NCBI GenBank assembly: GCA_963715565.1
Contig: OY970256.1
Coordinates: forward strand, 3,348,001-3,412,000
DNA from: JACVRN01 sp963715565
GTDB taxonomy: Bacteria; Acidobacteriota; Blastocatellia; Pyrinomonadales; Pyrinomonadaceae
Reading direction: 5' to 3'
Length of the DNA: 64,000 nucleotides
The notes below the pieces were generated by a model. The model did not search any database. It had not been told where the DNA came from and saw only the letters and a list, made by a program, of their open reading frames with translations. Within the stretch, counting starts at the first letter, position 1. Every line of letters starts with the position of its first letter. Shown in pieces: positions 1-7,850 of the stretch. Made by a program: the position numbers and the translations under genes.

Positions 1-87
1 CCCAAACGCCGCACGCGCTCTACCAAAGGCGGCGCGAAAAAAGCTCCCGCCAAACGCCGCACGACCAAAAAGCGCAGCACGAAGTAA
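1..87 (+). CDS. C-terminal fragment of a Lys/Arg-rich basic protein
   Basis: The frame is open from the first base and ends at TAA (85-87), giving 28 residues. More than half are Lys or Arg, and there are two KRRT-type repeats. The composition resembles the tail of bacterial histone-H1-like or other nucleic-acid-binding proteins. It is similar in style to, but not the same as, the Lys-rich protein at 55176-55607. The start of the gene lies outside the window, so the main domain is unknown. Confidence 0.7.
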   Translation, partial: PKRRTRSTKGGAKKAPAKRRTTKKRSTK

Positions 88-120
88 AAGATGACTCTTC
101 AATTAAAGAGTCCTTCCTTA

Positions 121-304
121 GCCCCTGAAAGGGGCGGGATATCAGTAGCCCACATCGTGAGATGTGGGTCAGGCACGAGCAAATATCATTTGAGCCCCGT
201 AGGGGCGACATCCAATGTCGCCCCTACGGGGCTCAATCATTTATTCGACACATGTTCCCACGGCTCACGCCGTGGGCTACTGTTATTTCGCCCCTTTCAG
301 GGGC
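121..304. repeat. 184-bp palindromic interspersed repeat, family A copy 1 (MITE-like)
   Basis: The element is bounded by two near-identical 15-bp palindromes, gcccctgaaaggggc (121-135) and gcccctttcaggggc (290-304), which are inverted relative to each other. It contains three more hairpins: cccacatc/gatgtggg, gagccccgtaggggcgacat with its complement, and cccacggctcacgccgtggg. A copy of almost the same length and layout is at 49313-49497. There is no ORF inside it, so any movement would need enzymes supplied in trans. Confidence 0.85.
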
Positions 305-317
305 TGAGCTACAGGCT

Positions 318-1319
318 CTATTTCTGAACCGTGATTTCGCGCGTCGTCGAATTGAAGTCGCCGTTGGGGACGAGCGCGCCGTTCTGATCCACCAGTTCCA
401 GCTTGACCGTGTGCTTGCCGTCGGTCCAGCCCGAGAGCCAGATGGGTTGCCACTTGTCTATAAATTTAGCTTCGCCTCCGTCAATCGAATAACGCACGCG
501 ATATTCACCGCCGTCGCCCACAAGCTTTGCGTTCGAGAGCCAGAAATCAATCATAATGGATTCGGCGTCCGGCCCCTTGTTCTCGCCCTTCGGGCGGCTG
601 TAGGTCAGGAGCGGCTTCTTCGGATCAAAATCATCCTTCACGTTGCTCGGGGTAAAATCTTTGCCTTCGGGTGTGGGAGCGGGCGCTGCCGCGTTGGCGT
701 TGGCCGTCTTCGCAGCGTTGTTGTTAGCCATCACCTGACCCGTGTTGGTGGTCGTCGGCTTTGAAGCATCGCCGCCGCCCTTGACGGTAAACGTCACCAA
801 CTGGAACGCGCCCGGATTCTTGTAGCTTTCGTGCCACGGGCGCGAAGGAAAGACGCGAATCGTGTGCTTGCCTTCGACGACGTTGCGCAGCTCGAAGGGT
901 TGGCTCAGATCGTAGTTAGCCTCGTAAGGTTGATTGTCGAGGATGACGTGAACGTGTGGACCCATCCCCGTCGCAGGGTCTTTGCCCGTCTTGTAGCCCT
1001 TGTCGCTCGTCAGATTCAGCTTGAGACGAACGGTCGAGCCGGTGACGGTCGCGCCTTCGCGCGGCTCTACAATTTTCAAATTGGGAGAAGCCATGTCCGC
1101 CTCGCCCAATTTTGTAGCCATCTCTTTAATCCGCGCCGGACGTTCGGTGCTGACCGTCAAATTCTGCACCGCAGGCGAAGCGGTCGGCGGCGGGACGTTG
1201 GTCGTCGCGGTCGTGTTCGTATTCGTGTTATCCGTTTGCGCACAGCCCGTGAAAGCAATCGCGCAGACGAGCGCACAGAAAAACGCTGGCATGAGAGAGA
1301 GTCGTCTAGACAATTTCAT
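318..1319 (-). CDS. Secreted lipoprotein with two beta-sandwich-like segments
   Basis: The protein has 333 residues. The ATG at 1319 was chosen because a GGAGGA motif lies five bases upstream and because the product then begins with a lipoprotein signal peptide ending in the lipobox FTGC. Upstream codons in the frame fall in a repeat hairpin and are unlikely to be translated. After a Thr/Asn-rich linker there is a segment with GPHVHVILDN, resembling the HHVH-containing domain found in some small secreted proteins (DUF4399-like, an inference). A Thr/Ala/Asn-rich linker and a second segment of similar pattern follow (IDGGEAKFIDKW, DGKHTVKLELVD). It is probably anchored in the outer membrane or periplasm. 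No enzymatic motif was found and the function is unknown. Confidence 0.8.
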   Translation of the reverse strand: MKLSRRLSLMPAFFCALVCAIAFTGCAQTDNTNTNTTATTNVPPPTASPAVQNLTVSTERPARIKEMATKLGEADMASPNLKIVEPREGATVTGSTVRLKLNLTSDKGYKTGKDPATGMGPHVHVILDNQPYEANYDLSQPFELRNVVEGKHTIRVFPSRPWHESYKNPGAFQLVTFTVKGGGDASKPTTTNTGQVMANNNAAKTANANAAAPAPTPEGKDFTPSNVKDDFDPKKPLLTYSRPKGENKGPDAESIMIDFWLSNAKLVGDGGEYRVRYSIDGGEAKFIDKWQPIWLSGWTDGKHTVKLELVDQNGALVPNGDFNSTTREITVQK

Positions 1320-1384
1320 GTGTCCTCCGAAAAAATGTGGCGTGGCGAGCGGGAAGTATAACCAAGAAAGGCGAAAGGGAAAAG

Positions 1385-1464
1385 AGACGGGGAGAGTGGG
1401 AGACGCGGCGACGCGGAGAAAAGACAAACTCTTTTTCTCTCCGCGTCTCCCACTCTCCCCGTCT
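1385..1464. repeat. Heptamer-arm hairpin H1
   Basis: Arms 1385-1408 and 1441-1464 are perfect 24-bp complements (agacggggagagtgggagac... against ...gtctcccactctccccgtct). The arms have a seven-base period of the GGGAGAC type. The hairpin lies just 3' of the superoxide dismutase gene on the minus strand, a terminator position. Confidence 0.85.
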
Positions 1465-1479
1465 CCCTTTCCTTCTTCT

Positions 1480-2118
1480 TCACGCCGTGGTCTGGCGTGA
1501 TGCGCCCGTCGTCGAGCGCAGCCGTTTTTCCACGGCGTTCCAGTCTATGTTGGAGAAGAACGCCTCTATGTACTTGGGACGGTCTGCGGGTTTGTAGTCG
1601 AGTAGAAACGCGTGCTCCCACACGTCCATCACCAGCACAGGATTAAAGCCGGAGACGTTGCCGACCTCGTGCAGCGTAATCCAATGATTCGAGAGACGCC
1701 CGTTGGCGGGGTTTTCGTAACAGATGGCCCAGCCGACGCCGCGCATCTTGCCCACAGAAACAAAATCCGCCTTCCAGATGTCATAGCTGCCGAAAGAGGT
1801 TTCGGTGGCCTTGAAGAAGTTGGACAGCTTTTCCGGGTCGCCCGAGCCATCCTTCTTCATGTTGCCGAAGTAGTACTCGTGCAAGACCATGCCGTTGTAC
1901 TCGAAGCCAAGACGGCGCGTCAGCTCCGAATAAGCTGGCATCTCTTCCTGATCCACCTTGCCGTCGGCAAGATACTCCATGATTTTTTCCGTCAGCTTGT
2001 TGGTTTCCTTGACGTAACCCTCGTAGAGCTTAAAGTGCATCTCAAGGGTCTGGTCCGAGATGCCGTTCAAGCCGCTCAAGTTGAACTGCTGTGGTTTATA
2101 AGTAATAGGATCGCTCAC
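1480..2118 (-). CDS. Superoxide dismutase, Fe/Mn family
   Basis: This 212-residue protein has the Fe/Mn superoxide dismutase layout: an alpha-hairpin N domain with the first ligand His (LEMHFKLYEGYV), the second His in NGMVLHEYYFGNM, and the C-domain ligands Asp and His in MDVWEHAF. It converts superoxide to oxygen and hydrogen peroxide, probably in the cytoplasm since no signal peptide is seen. The start ATG follows an AGAGGAGGT ribosome site. The length is normal for the family. Metal preference cannot be decided from the sequence. It is monocistronic between hairpins H1 and H2. Confidence 0.95.
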   Translation of the reverse strand: MSDPITYKPQQFNLSGLNGISDQTLEMHFKLYEGYVKETNKLTEKIMEYLADGKVDQEEMPAYSELTRRLGFEYNGMVLHEYYFGNMKKDGSGDPEKLSNFFKATETSFGSYDIWKADFVSVGKMRGVGWAICYENPANGRLSNHWITLHEVGNVSGFNPVLVMDVWEHAFLLDYKPADRPKYIEAFFSNIDWNAVEKRLRSTTGASRQTTA

Positions 2119-2256
2119 CTTTTTCTGACCTCCTCTTAAAATGGCATGAGAGTGTTAATGATTGCTCTCAAGTGTGACGAATGCATGGAGAGTGTGAAGC
2201 TTTAATGTGGCGAAGACGCCGGAAAGCGCCTTATAACACTTCAATGACCCCGTGCC

Positions 2257-2324
2257 GATTGCGGATTACAAGCAAGAATTCTTTGTTTCTTAAATCCGCA
2301 ATCCGCATTCCGCAATCCGCAATC
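2257..2324. repeat. Heptamer-arm hairpin H2 (asymmetric)
   Basis: The right side (2292-2324) is a tandem array of ATCCGCA-type heptamers. The left side (2257-2267) is a short complement, gattgcggatt. The unit is the same as in hairpin H23 at 60.8-61.07 kb. Unlike most members, this one lies between two divergent genes. Confidence 0.7.
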
Positions 2325-2331
2325 GATATAA

Positions 2332-2360
2332 TTGACAATCCCTGTGATTAAGCATATCGT
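2332..2360 (+). promoter_or_regulatory. Sigma70-type promoter for the small ORF at 2454
   Basis: TTGACA (2332-2337), a 17-base spacer and TATCGT (2355-2360). The TTG at 2332 could be mistaken for a start codon but is better read as the -35 box. A transcript would have a leader of roughly 85 bases before the small gene. Confidence 0.65.
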
Positions 2361-2453
2361 GCCTCGCGTAGCACCTCGAATCCGCGCTGGCGAGAGTTGG
2401 CAATCTTTCGTCAGCCTCACACGATTTCCTTCATACCTTGAGGAGGTTTCAAA

Positions 2454-2723
2454 ATGTCAGCGAACATTCCTACCTTTGAAGAAGTTGATGAGCACATTAA
2501 GAATGCAGACCTTTCCGCTCTACAGTCGGCGGCGAAAGCCGGTCCCGGCGCTGGCGGTCTGGCGGCAATCCCGGCGCAAGCCTGTCAGGCTTACAGTACC
2601 GTGAGGCCGATCCTCCAACTGGTGGCCGCCACGCCTTTTATTCCCTCCAGATGGAGAGATGCCATCAAGGCGTTCGTCTCTGTGATGGACATGGTCTGTG
2701 GACAAGCACAACCACAACCCTGA
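2454..2723 (+). CDS. Small hypothetical protein, 89 residues
   Basis: It is not recognised as a member of any family. The ATG is preceded by a strong GAGGAGG ribosome site. A good promoter lies upstream (2332-2360) and a strong rho-independent-type hairpin downstream (2767-2828), so it looks like a complete independent transcription unit. The N-terminal 35 residues are acidic and polar. Residues of roughly 40-85 are mildly hydrophobic with two Cys (IPAQACQAYS and MDMVCGQAQ). There is no signal peptide and no clear membrane helix. Its size and control suggest an abundant small cytoplasmic protein, but the role is unknown. Confidence 0.75.
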   Translation: MSANIPTFEEVDEHIKNADLSALQSAAKAGPGAGGLAAIPAQACQAYSTVRPILQLVAATPFIPSRWRDAIKAFVSVMDMVCGQAQPQP

Positions 2724-2766
2724 CGCCGGACAATAGACTCAGCGCCGGATGAATAAACAAAAGAGC

Positions 2767-2828
2767 GTGGCCGCACGCTCTCTTTCCCGATTGCACCTTG
2801 GGAAAGAGAGGGTGCGGCCACACTTTTT
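2767..2828 (+). terminator. Intrinsic terminator with 22-bp stem
   Basis: Arms 2767-2788 and 2800-2821 (gtggccgcacgctctctttc... against ...gaaagagagggtgcggccac) pair with a single mismatch around an 11-base loop. A run of five T follows at 2824-2828. It terminates the small gene at 2454-2723. Confidence 0.85.
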
Positions 2829-2885
2829 AACAGACCGCTTGCGGCCACAAACGAGCCGCCCGAGGAGCTTGATTTTCAAGCTCGC

Positions 2886-3665
2886 TTATTTGCCGAAGAG
2901 AATCCAGTCGCCGTGCGATGTGCCCATAAAGAAGAGCATCGGCAAGCTCAGCCACGCGTTCGTGCGTGAAGCCAGAAAAGCCATACGAATCTGTTCCGGC
3001 GCAGGAGCCGTGCCCTCGCCTTTCAAAGACGCGATGACGCGCTTCTGCACGCGCCAGATAATGCCCCACACGTTGAGCATCATCATGATGCCGAGGCCGC
3101 CGCCGATGCCTATAGAGATAGACTTGTTGCCGAGATAACGACCATCCGTGCCGCCCGCGTTACCCATCACATACACAATCGCGCACGACATAGCTATCAC
3201 CAGTATGGCGATGATGACCGCCAGCACGCGCCCGTCTTTCGTCAAAGCGGGAACCATGTAAAGCCCGTAGAGAATCGCGTAGGTGATGAGCACTATGACG
3301 AGCCAGATTCCGAGGTAGAACCACGGATTGACGCCCGCGCCGCGCGCTTCCGTCGAGAGAATGTACATCGCGTAATAGGTCAGACCCGCAAGCACCGTCA
3401 CAATCGCGCCCCAGCGAAAATACCAGAGCGTGCGCGACAACAGTTCAGGGTTCACCTTCTTCTTGGTGTCGGCGTCCAACCCTTTCTGTAAGGGCACGTT
3501 GACGAGGTTGAAGAAATAGAGCAGGCCGATCCAAAGGATGCCCGCGACAAAGTGCGCCCAGCGCAGGATGGCGCGCGCCACGTCTGCGCCGGTGGTCGGC
3601 GCGTGGACTACGTCCTGCAAGAATCCGAAGCTAACAGGGAGATGAGTCAGGAACTCGCTTAGCAT
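2886..3665 (-). CDS. Urate oxidase N-terminal-like multi-pass membrane protein (PuuD-type)
   Basis: This 259-residue membrane protein has about six to seven hydrophobic segments. The stretch RWAHFVAGILWIGLLYFFN, with a conserved His and the WIGLLYFFN signature, matches the membrane domain called Urate_ox_N. That domain is found in bacterial urate hydroxylase PuuD and in many short homologues. PuuD itself carries a C-terminal cytochrome c domain. No CxxCH motif is present here, so only the membrane part exists and urate oxidation is not supported. No purine-degradation genes are nearby. It is likely a heme- or quinone-linked membrane protein of unknown substrate. The 207 bases upstream show no clear element. 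Confidence 0.8.
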   Translation of the reverse strand: MLSEFLTHLPVSFGFLQDVVHAPTTGADVARAILRWAHFVAGILWIGLLYFFNLVNVPLQKGLDADTKKKVNPELLSRTLWYFRWGAIVTVLAGLTYYAMYILSTEARGAGVNPWFYLGIWLVIVLITYAILYGLYMVPALTKDGRVLAVIIAILVIAMSCAIVYVMGNAGGTDGRYLGNKSISIGIGGGLGIMMMLNVWGIIWRVQKRVIASLKGEGTAPAPEQIRMAFLASRTNAWLSLPMLFFMGTSHGDWILFGK

Positions 3666-3872
3666 ACGTCCTCCGTCCGTTGGGTTGTCTCTAAAATTTT
3701 ACGCGCGAAGATTACACCGGGAAAAGTGGGAACGCAATAACCTTGTGCAAATGCAAAGCGGGCGGAGGCAAGCCCCACTTCCTGACCTATGCGATAAAGC
3801 TGCTTGAGCTATCAGCTCTCAAACTTGAACGTCCCACAGGTTAGGAAGGCGGGCTTGCCCCCGCTCTTTAAG

Positions 3873-4205
3873 CTAATCAACGGGGCGCGGCCCTGCGGGA
3901 ATGCCTTTGACGCTCGACTGGTTGATAACTTTTACTTTGAGGTCGTCCACGACGTGAACCTGACACGAAAGACGCACGTTTTCGGCAAGCCCCGTTTCCA
4001 TAGCCAGACGGTTGCGCTCAAGCTCGCCTATCTCGCCGGGGTCGCCCGCCAGGATTTCCACGCGGCAGGTCGTGCACTTGGCGTTGCCGCCGCAACGATG
4101 CAGGATGTCTATCCCTGCATCTTCAATGGCAAGCACAAGCTTGCGCCCTTGTTCCGTCTCGAAAGCTTCCAGACCTGTGGCAGTCTCCGCTTCGATCTTC
4201 GGCAT
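3873..4205 (-). CDS. 2Fe-2S ferredoxin (plant/adrenodoxin fold)
   Basis: This 110-residue protein carries the 2Fe-2S ligand pattern HRCGGNAKCTTCRV followed about 35 residues later by RLSCQVHV: Cys-x5-Cys-x2-Cys ... Cys. It is a one-electron carrier in the cytoplasm. The N-terminus is a typical beta-grasp start. The partner enzyme is unknown, but the gene lies on the same strand as, and 1.3 kb from, the A-type iron-sulfur carrier. A role within the iron-sulfur assembly island (as reductant, like Fdx in isc operons) is possible but inferred. Confidence 0.9.
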   Translation of the reverse strand: MPKIEAETATGLEAFETEQGRKLVLAIEDAGIDILHRCGGNAKCTTCRVEILAGDPGEIGELERNRLAMETGLAENVRLSCQVHVVDDLKVKVINQSSVKGIPAGPRPVD

Positions 4206-4310
4206 AATCCGTTACGCTCCTCGAAAATGTTGTTGATGAAATGATGGCCCTACAGCGCGCGACTTTCGCATACTTCGCTATTGGCTCGCAAGTCGAAAAT
4301 AAATTTTCAA

Positions 4311-4820
4311 CTAGAGCGCCAGTTCCATGTAGAGCGTGCCCGCCGTGGGATTATGATAATAGGGCTCAATCTCGCGGAACCCCAGCGCGCTATAGACGCC
4401 TATGGCGCGCCCCATCTTTGACGGGATCGTGTCCAGACGCATTCGCTCGTAACCGAGCGCGCGAGCCTCGGCGATAATCTTTTCCGTCAGGATTTTTCCA
4501 ACGCCGCGTCCCTGAAACTGTGGCCGCACAAAGAGACGCTTCATCTCGCACACACGAGCGCCCAAATCTCGCACAGCAACACAGCCCGCGACACCTTCAT
4601 CCTCGTCCAAAGCTAAAAGCAAACGGCCCTTCCGCTCCGGCCCGTAACGACCCGGAAGCTCCGCCAGCTCCGTCTCGAAGCTCTGAAAGCAGAGATCTAC
4701 GGCGAGCCACGCGGCGTACTCCTCAAAGAGACGGCGCGCCTCCGCTACCTCTTCAGGAGTCTCGGCCTGAACAACGCGTAGCGCAAAGGAGCGCGGCGAT
4801 TGTCGGGCATCAGTAGTCAC
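4311..4820 (-). CDS. GNAT family N-acetyltransferase
   Basis: This 169-residue protein is of the GNAT fold. The acetyl-CoA-binding signature is visible as VRPQFQGRGVGKILTE, preceded by the beta-4 strand CEMKRLFV and followed by RMRLDTIPSK and YSALGFREI. The start is GTG at 4820, overlapping the last eleven bases of the DUF6438 gene, which suggests translational coupling. The closest well-known pattern is that of small-molecule or amino-acid GNATs. The substrate cannot be predicted. Confidence 0.88.
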   Translation of the reverse strand: MTTDARQSPRSFALRVVQAETPEEVAEARRLFEEYAAWLAVDLCFQSFETELAELPGRYGPERKGRLLLALDEDEGVAGCVAVRDLGARVCEMKRLFVRPQFQGRGVGKILTEKIIAEARALGYERMRLDTIPSKMGRAIGVYSALGFREIEPYYHNPTAGTLYMELAL

Positions 4821-5301
4821 TGTTATCGCTTACCTTCTCCCACTTGGTGTTTGCCACCAAGCCGTCAATCGCCGTCTCAATGCCCCACAATTCCACCGGC
4901 CCCGAGTCGCCGTAGTTCGTCACGGTCTTGCGTCGCCCATTGCGTACAACGCTGGTGACGGTTGATGGAAGGTCTGTCGCACGCACCGTGTACCTGTTAT
5001 TCAAATTGAAATAGCCGCGCGCTTCCGCAAGCTGCGCCAGACGCTCGAAGCCATGAATCTGGCCCTTGTAAGTTCCCAAGCGCTCGACGAAGCGGCGACC
5101 GACATACGTGGCCGTCCCGTCGCGCCTGAGCGTCACTTTGTACATGGGGCAGGAGCCGAAACAGGCCGTGCGCTCCAGTGTGATTTCGGTAATCTGTTCG
5201 CCGCCGCGCTCCCGTTGCCCCGCCTCTCCCTTTTTCTGCGCCTGCGCCATGACGGCGACGATGCAAAGCAGAGAAACGAAAATCAGAACTCTTTTCATCA
5301 T
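4810..5301 (-). CDS. Secreted DUF6438-like protein
   Basis: The protein has 163 residues counted from the first of two adjacent ATG codons, after an AAAAGGT ribosome site. It starts with a clear signal peptide (MMKRVLIFVSLLCIVAVMAQ) and the rest is exported. The segment TACFGSCPMYKVTLRRDG, with two conserved Cys, followed by TATYVG, is the hallmark of the DUF6438 family, whose function is unknown. The two Cys could form a disulfide in the periplasm. It is co-transcribed with the GNAT gene by overlap. The 244 bases upstream hold no recognised element. Confidence 0.82.
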   Translation of the reverse strand: MMKRVLIFVSLLCIVAVMAQAQKKGEAGQRERGGEQITEITLERTACFGSCPMYKVTLRRDGTATYVGRRFVERLGTYKGQIHGFERLAQLAEARGYFNLNNRYTVRATDLPSTVTSVVRNGRRKTVTNYGDSGPVELWGIETAIDGLVANTKWEKVSDNSDY

Positions 5302-5545
5302 CACTGACCTTTTCCTGAGATGGCGCGCGTTAACGCGCCGCAGAGAGTGTGTCGAAGCTACAAAAAGAAAACAGGCTTCAAAAAGAAAACAGCGCGCGTT
5401 TCCTTGAGGTCCAGAGCCAGCCTGTGCGCCCCCGGTTGCGGCTCTTGTTTCGAGCCAGCCCAGGTCACGCACATCTCTCTCTGGCCGCACCTCAAACCGG
5501 GCACGCGCGCCATACGTTTTCTGCTCGCCGTATTCTTTCGCGAGC

Positions 5546-5902
5546 TTAGGCCGTGAACGAAGAACCGCAGCCGCAGCTACCGGTCGCGTTCGGGTTCGTA
5601 AAGGTAAAGCCCGAGCCCATCACGCCGCTCACGTAGTCAATCTTCACGCCGTTCAAGTACTGCGCGCTGAACATGTCCAGAAACAGGCGCACGCCGTTTT
5701 GTTCGAGAATGAAATCGCCCTGTCGCGATTGCTCCTCTATGTTCAGGCTATACTGAAAACCGCTGCATCCACCCGGCACAACGCGCACGCGCAAGCCGGA
5801 GGTTTCCGGTAAGCCTTCTTCGCTCGCCATAAATTTCTTGACCTCTGCGGCGGCCTGTTCCGTCAATTCCAAAGTTACTGTCGGAGTCTCTACTGCTGAC
5901 AT
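5546..5902 (-). CDS. erpA: A-type iron-sulfur carrier protein (ErpA/IscA/HesB family)
   Basis: This 118-residue protein has the three invariant Cys of A-type carriers: one in VPGGCSGFQY and the pair in GSCGCGSSF near the C-terminus. These proteins receive Fe-S clusters from the scaffold and deliver them to apo-proteins in the cytoplasm. The N-terminal residues VTLTEQAA-like and the length fit ErpA, but IscA or SufA cannot be excluded. It is in the same orientation as, and downstream of, apbC and the SufR-like regulator, so it is part of the iron-sulfur island. Confidence 0.93.
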   Translation of the reverse strand: MSAVETPTVTLELTEQAAAEVKKFMASEEGLPETSGLRVRVVPGGCSGFQYSLNIEEQSRQGDFILEQNGVRLFLDMFSAQYLNGVKIDYVSGVMGSGFTFTNPNATGSCGCGSSFTA

Positions 5903-5924
5903 TTTTCTTCTCTCCTCGTCTAAA

Positions 5925-5989
5925 AGTATTCAGTAATCAGTATTCAGTTAACCATTCCCTTTGCGGGTCAAGATTACCGAATACCCTTT
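5925..5989. repeat. Heptamer-arm hairpin H3 (degenerate)
   Basis: The left array agtattc/agtaatc/agtattc (5925-5950) faces a weaker complement gattaccgaatacc (5972 onward). The period is seven bases. It lies directly 3' of apbC. Pairing is imperfect, so this may be a decayed member. Confidence 0.55.
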
Positions 5990-5998
5990 CATGATTGC

Positions 5999-7087
5999 TT
6001 ACCGAGCTTTGCCTAACACGACCAGCTCGGGTTTCATGGCTTCAATCGAAACCTGCCGCGCGACCTCCTCGGCCACGTGACGAAAAGCCTGTGCCTGCGG
6101 TGAATCCGGTTGGCTCACTACCACGGGCACGCCCTTGTCTCCGCCCTCGCGCACTTCTATCCCCAAAGGAATTGCGCCCAGGAAAGGCACGCCGTACTGC
6201 TCTGCCAGGCGCTCGCCTCCGCCCTCACCAAAAATATCATAACGCGTGCCCGTATCCGGCGCGATAAAATAACTCATGTTCTCGACCACACCGAGCACAG
6301 GCACGGACACCGTCTCAAACATACGCAAAGCGCGGCGCACGTCCATCACGGCGACTTCCTGCGGCGTGGTCACAAGCACAGCGCCCTGCACAGGGACAAG
6401 CTGCGCCAAGCTTAGTTGCACGTCGCCCGTGCCCGGTGGCATGTCAACTATCAAATAATCCAGCTCGCCCCAGCGCACGTCGGCTAAGAATTGCCGCACC
6501 AGCCCGTGCAGGATTGGCCCGCGCACGATCATCGGCTTGTCGCCCGGCTGAAGCAGCGCCATGGACATGAGCTTGACGCCATAAGCTTCGACGGGAATGA
6601 GCTTGTTTTCGTTCGCCACAACTTCCGGGCGAGCCTCGCCTGCGCCCAGCATCAAAGGCACGTTCGGCCCGTACACGTCCGCGTCCATCAAGCCGACGCG
6701 CGCGCCGTCCAGGGCCAGCGAGACGGCCATGTTGACAGCAACCGTAGATTTCCCCACACCGCCCTTGCCCGAAGAGACGGCGATGATATTGCGCACGCCC
6801 GGCATGGCTGGCTTCTCGCCAAGCCCGCGCCCTTTAGGCACTTCCGCATCCATCACGACATCTACGGAATCTACACCGGGCAAAGCTTCTACAAGACGGC
6901 GCGCTTCACCCTCCATCTGCTCTTTGACCGGACACGCGGGCGTCGTCAGCACGATGCGGAAAGAAACTTTTCCGCCCTCTATCTTCAAATCCCTGACAAA
7001 CCCGAGCGTCACAATATCTTTATGCAAATCAGGGTCGCGCACCCCGCGCAACGCATCAAGAACATTCTGTTCTGTTACATTCATCAT
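5999..7087 (-). CDS. apbC: Mrp/NBP35-type iron-sulfur cluster carrier ATPase
   Basis: The protein has 362 residues from the ATG at 7087. Codons further upstream in the frame are inside hairpin H4. The N-terminal 80 residues are a MIP18/DUF59 domain (LDALRGVRDPDLHKDIV). The P-loop NTPase of the Mrp family follows, with SSGKGGVGKSTVAVNMA and MDADVYGPNVP. ApbC/Mrp proteins bind and transfer 4Fe-4S clusters in the cytoplasm. The CxxC pair seen in many Mrp proteins near the C-terminus is absent here, an oddity shared with some homologues. It lies between the A-type carrier and the SufR-like gene on the same strand. No clear ribosome site is present. The hairpin is seven bases upstream of the start. 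Confidence 0.92.
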   Translation of the reverse strand: MMNVTEQNVLDALRGVRDPDLHKDIVTLGFVRDLKIEGGKVSFRIVLTTPACPVKEQMEGEARRLVEALPGVDSVDVVMDAEVPKGRGLGEKPAMPGVRNIIAVSSGKGGVGKSTVAVNMAVSLALDGARVGLMDADVYGPNVPLMLGAGEARPEVVANENKLIPVEAYGVKLMSMALLQPGDKPMIVRGPILHGLVRQFLADVRWGELDYLIVDMPPGTGDVQLSLAQLVPVQGAVLVTTPQEVAVMDVRRALRMFETVSVPVLGVVENMSYFIAPDTGTRYDIFGEGGGERLAEQYGVPFLGAIPLGIEVREGGDKGVPVVVSQPDSPQAQAFRHVAEEVARQVSIEAMKPELVVLGKAR

Positions 7088-7093
7088 AAACTC

Positions 7094-7171
7094 AGTGACA
7101 AGTGACAAGTGACGAGTGACGAGCAAGAGAAAAGACAAGCTGCTTTAACTTGTCACTTGTCACTTGTCACT
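7094..7171. repeat. Heptamer-arm hairpin H4
   Basis: Arms agtgacaagtgacaagtgac (7094-7113) and gtcacttgtcacttgtcact (7152-7171) are perfect 20-bp complements with unit AGTGACA. The right arm includes the TGA stop codon of the SufR-like gene (7167-7169). Confidence 0.9.
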
Positions 7172-7814
7172 GCTTTTTCGGTTTGAGCACGCGGTACATG
7201 CAGCGCGCTGCGCCGCCTGCGATACGCGACTCGCGAAAAACCTCCGTCCCCAATAGCTCCCTGTAAACCTGTAGCTCGCGCTCGCACAGTTGACGATAAT
7301 CACGCGCGACGTCCGACAGCGGGCAATTCCATTCGCTCAGGATATATGAGCCGTCCTTGAGCCGCTCGACCTCCGCGTCATAGCCCTCTTCGTCCAAAAG
7401 CTCTGCCAGCCGACAGACGCGCGCATCAAAACTCAATCCTTCCAGACGCGGCTTCAAGCGCGAGACCATCTCGTTGGCGCACCCGCAGAAGATTGTATTC
7501 AGCCCGCGCTCGCCCCACACGTCGCTAATCTGCTGTAGCACGGCACGGGCTAAAATATCGTAGCGTTTCGGAAACAGCTCCGTCGTCGCCTTGGCCGTCA
7601 GCTTGTAAACGTGCGCGGGCCGCCCACGCAACTGTCTCTCGCGGTTATGCTCCACATAGCCGTCCCGCTCCAACACGTCCAAATGCTTACGCACACACTG
7701 CTTCGAGACGCCGAGCGTGCGGGCCAGCTCGTCTGCGTTCACACCGCCGCGCGAGCGCAACAGATGTATGATCTCCTCGCGCGAGCCTGCCAGAGTAGTA
7801 AGCGTAGCGGACAC
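7167..7814 (-). CDS. sufR: SufR-like iron-sulfur-sensing transcriptional regulator
   Basis: The product is 215 residues from the GTG at 7814. Residues 5-70 are a winged helix-turn-helix (LARTLGVSKQCVRKHLDVLE) with the wing RGRPAHVYKLT. The C-terminal part has the Cys pattern of SufR sensors: Cys in EWNCPLSD, YRQLCEREL and AARCMYRV, plus CGCANE further upstream. SufR holds a cluster on such Cys and represses iron-sulfur assembly genes when clusters are abundant. The TTG at 7850 in the same frame is the first base triplet of the -35 box, so I reject it as the start. Divergent from the nifU/nifS-like genes. Auto-repression through the operator at 7848-7861 is inferred. Confidence 0.88.
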   Translation of the reverse strand: MSATLTTLAGSREEIIHLLRSRGGVNADELARTLGVSKQCVRKHLDVLERDGYVEHNRERQLRGRPAHVYKLTAKATTELFPKRYDILARAVLQQISDVWGERGLNTIFCGCANEMVSRLKPRLEGLSFDARVCRLAELLDEEGYDAEVERLKDGSYILSEWNCPLSDVARDYRQLCERELQVYRELLGTEVFRESRIAGGAARCMYRVLKPKKQ

Positions 7815-7821
7815 AATTTTA

Positions 7822-7850
7822 ATGATAAGAAGCGGCCAAACTTTTGTCAA
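7822..7850 (-). promoter_or_regulatory. Leaderless sigma70 promoter of the SufR-like gene
   Basis: Read on the minus strand: TTGACA (7850-7845), a 17-base spacer, TATCAT (7827-7822), then seven bases to the GTG at 7814. The predicted transcription start falls on or one base before the start codon, and no ribosome site can exist. This points to a leaderless mRNA. Confidence 0.75.

Noticed and set aside
2332..2604. 90-residue ORF starting with TTG at 2332
   Set aside because: The TTG belongs to a TTGACA -35 box. The frame overlaps the better-supported small gene at 2454, which has a strong ribosome site.
2886..3665. Functional urate hydroxylase PuuD
   Set aside because: The cytochrome c domain is absent and no purine-catabolism genes are nearby, so only the membrane domain is claimed.
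7815..7850. N-terminal extension of the SufR-like protein from a TTG at 7850
   Set aside because: The TTG is the first part of a consensus -35 box and there is no ribosome site. The GTG at 7814 fits the promoter spacing.
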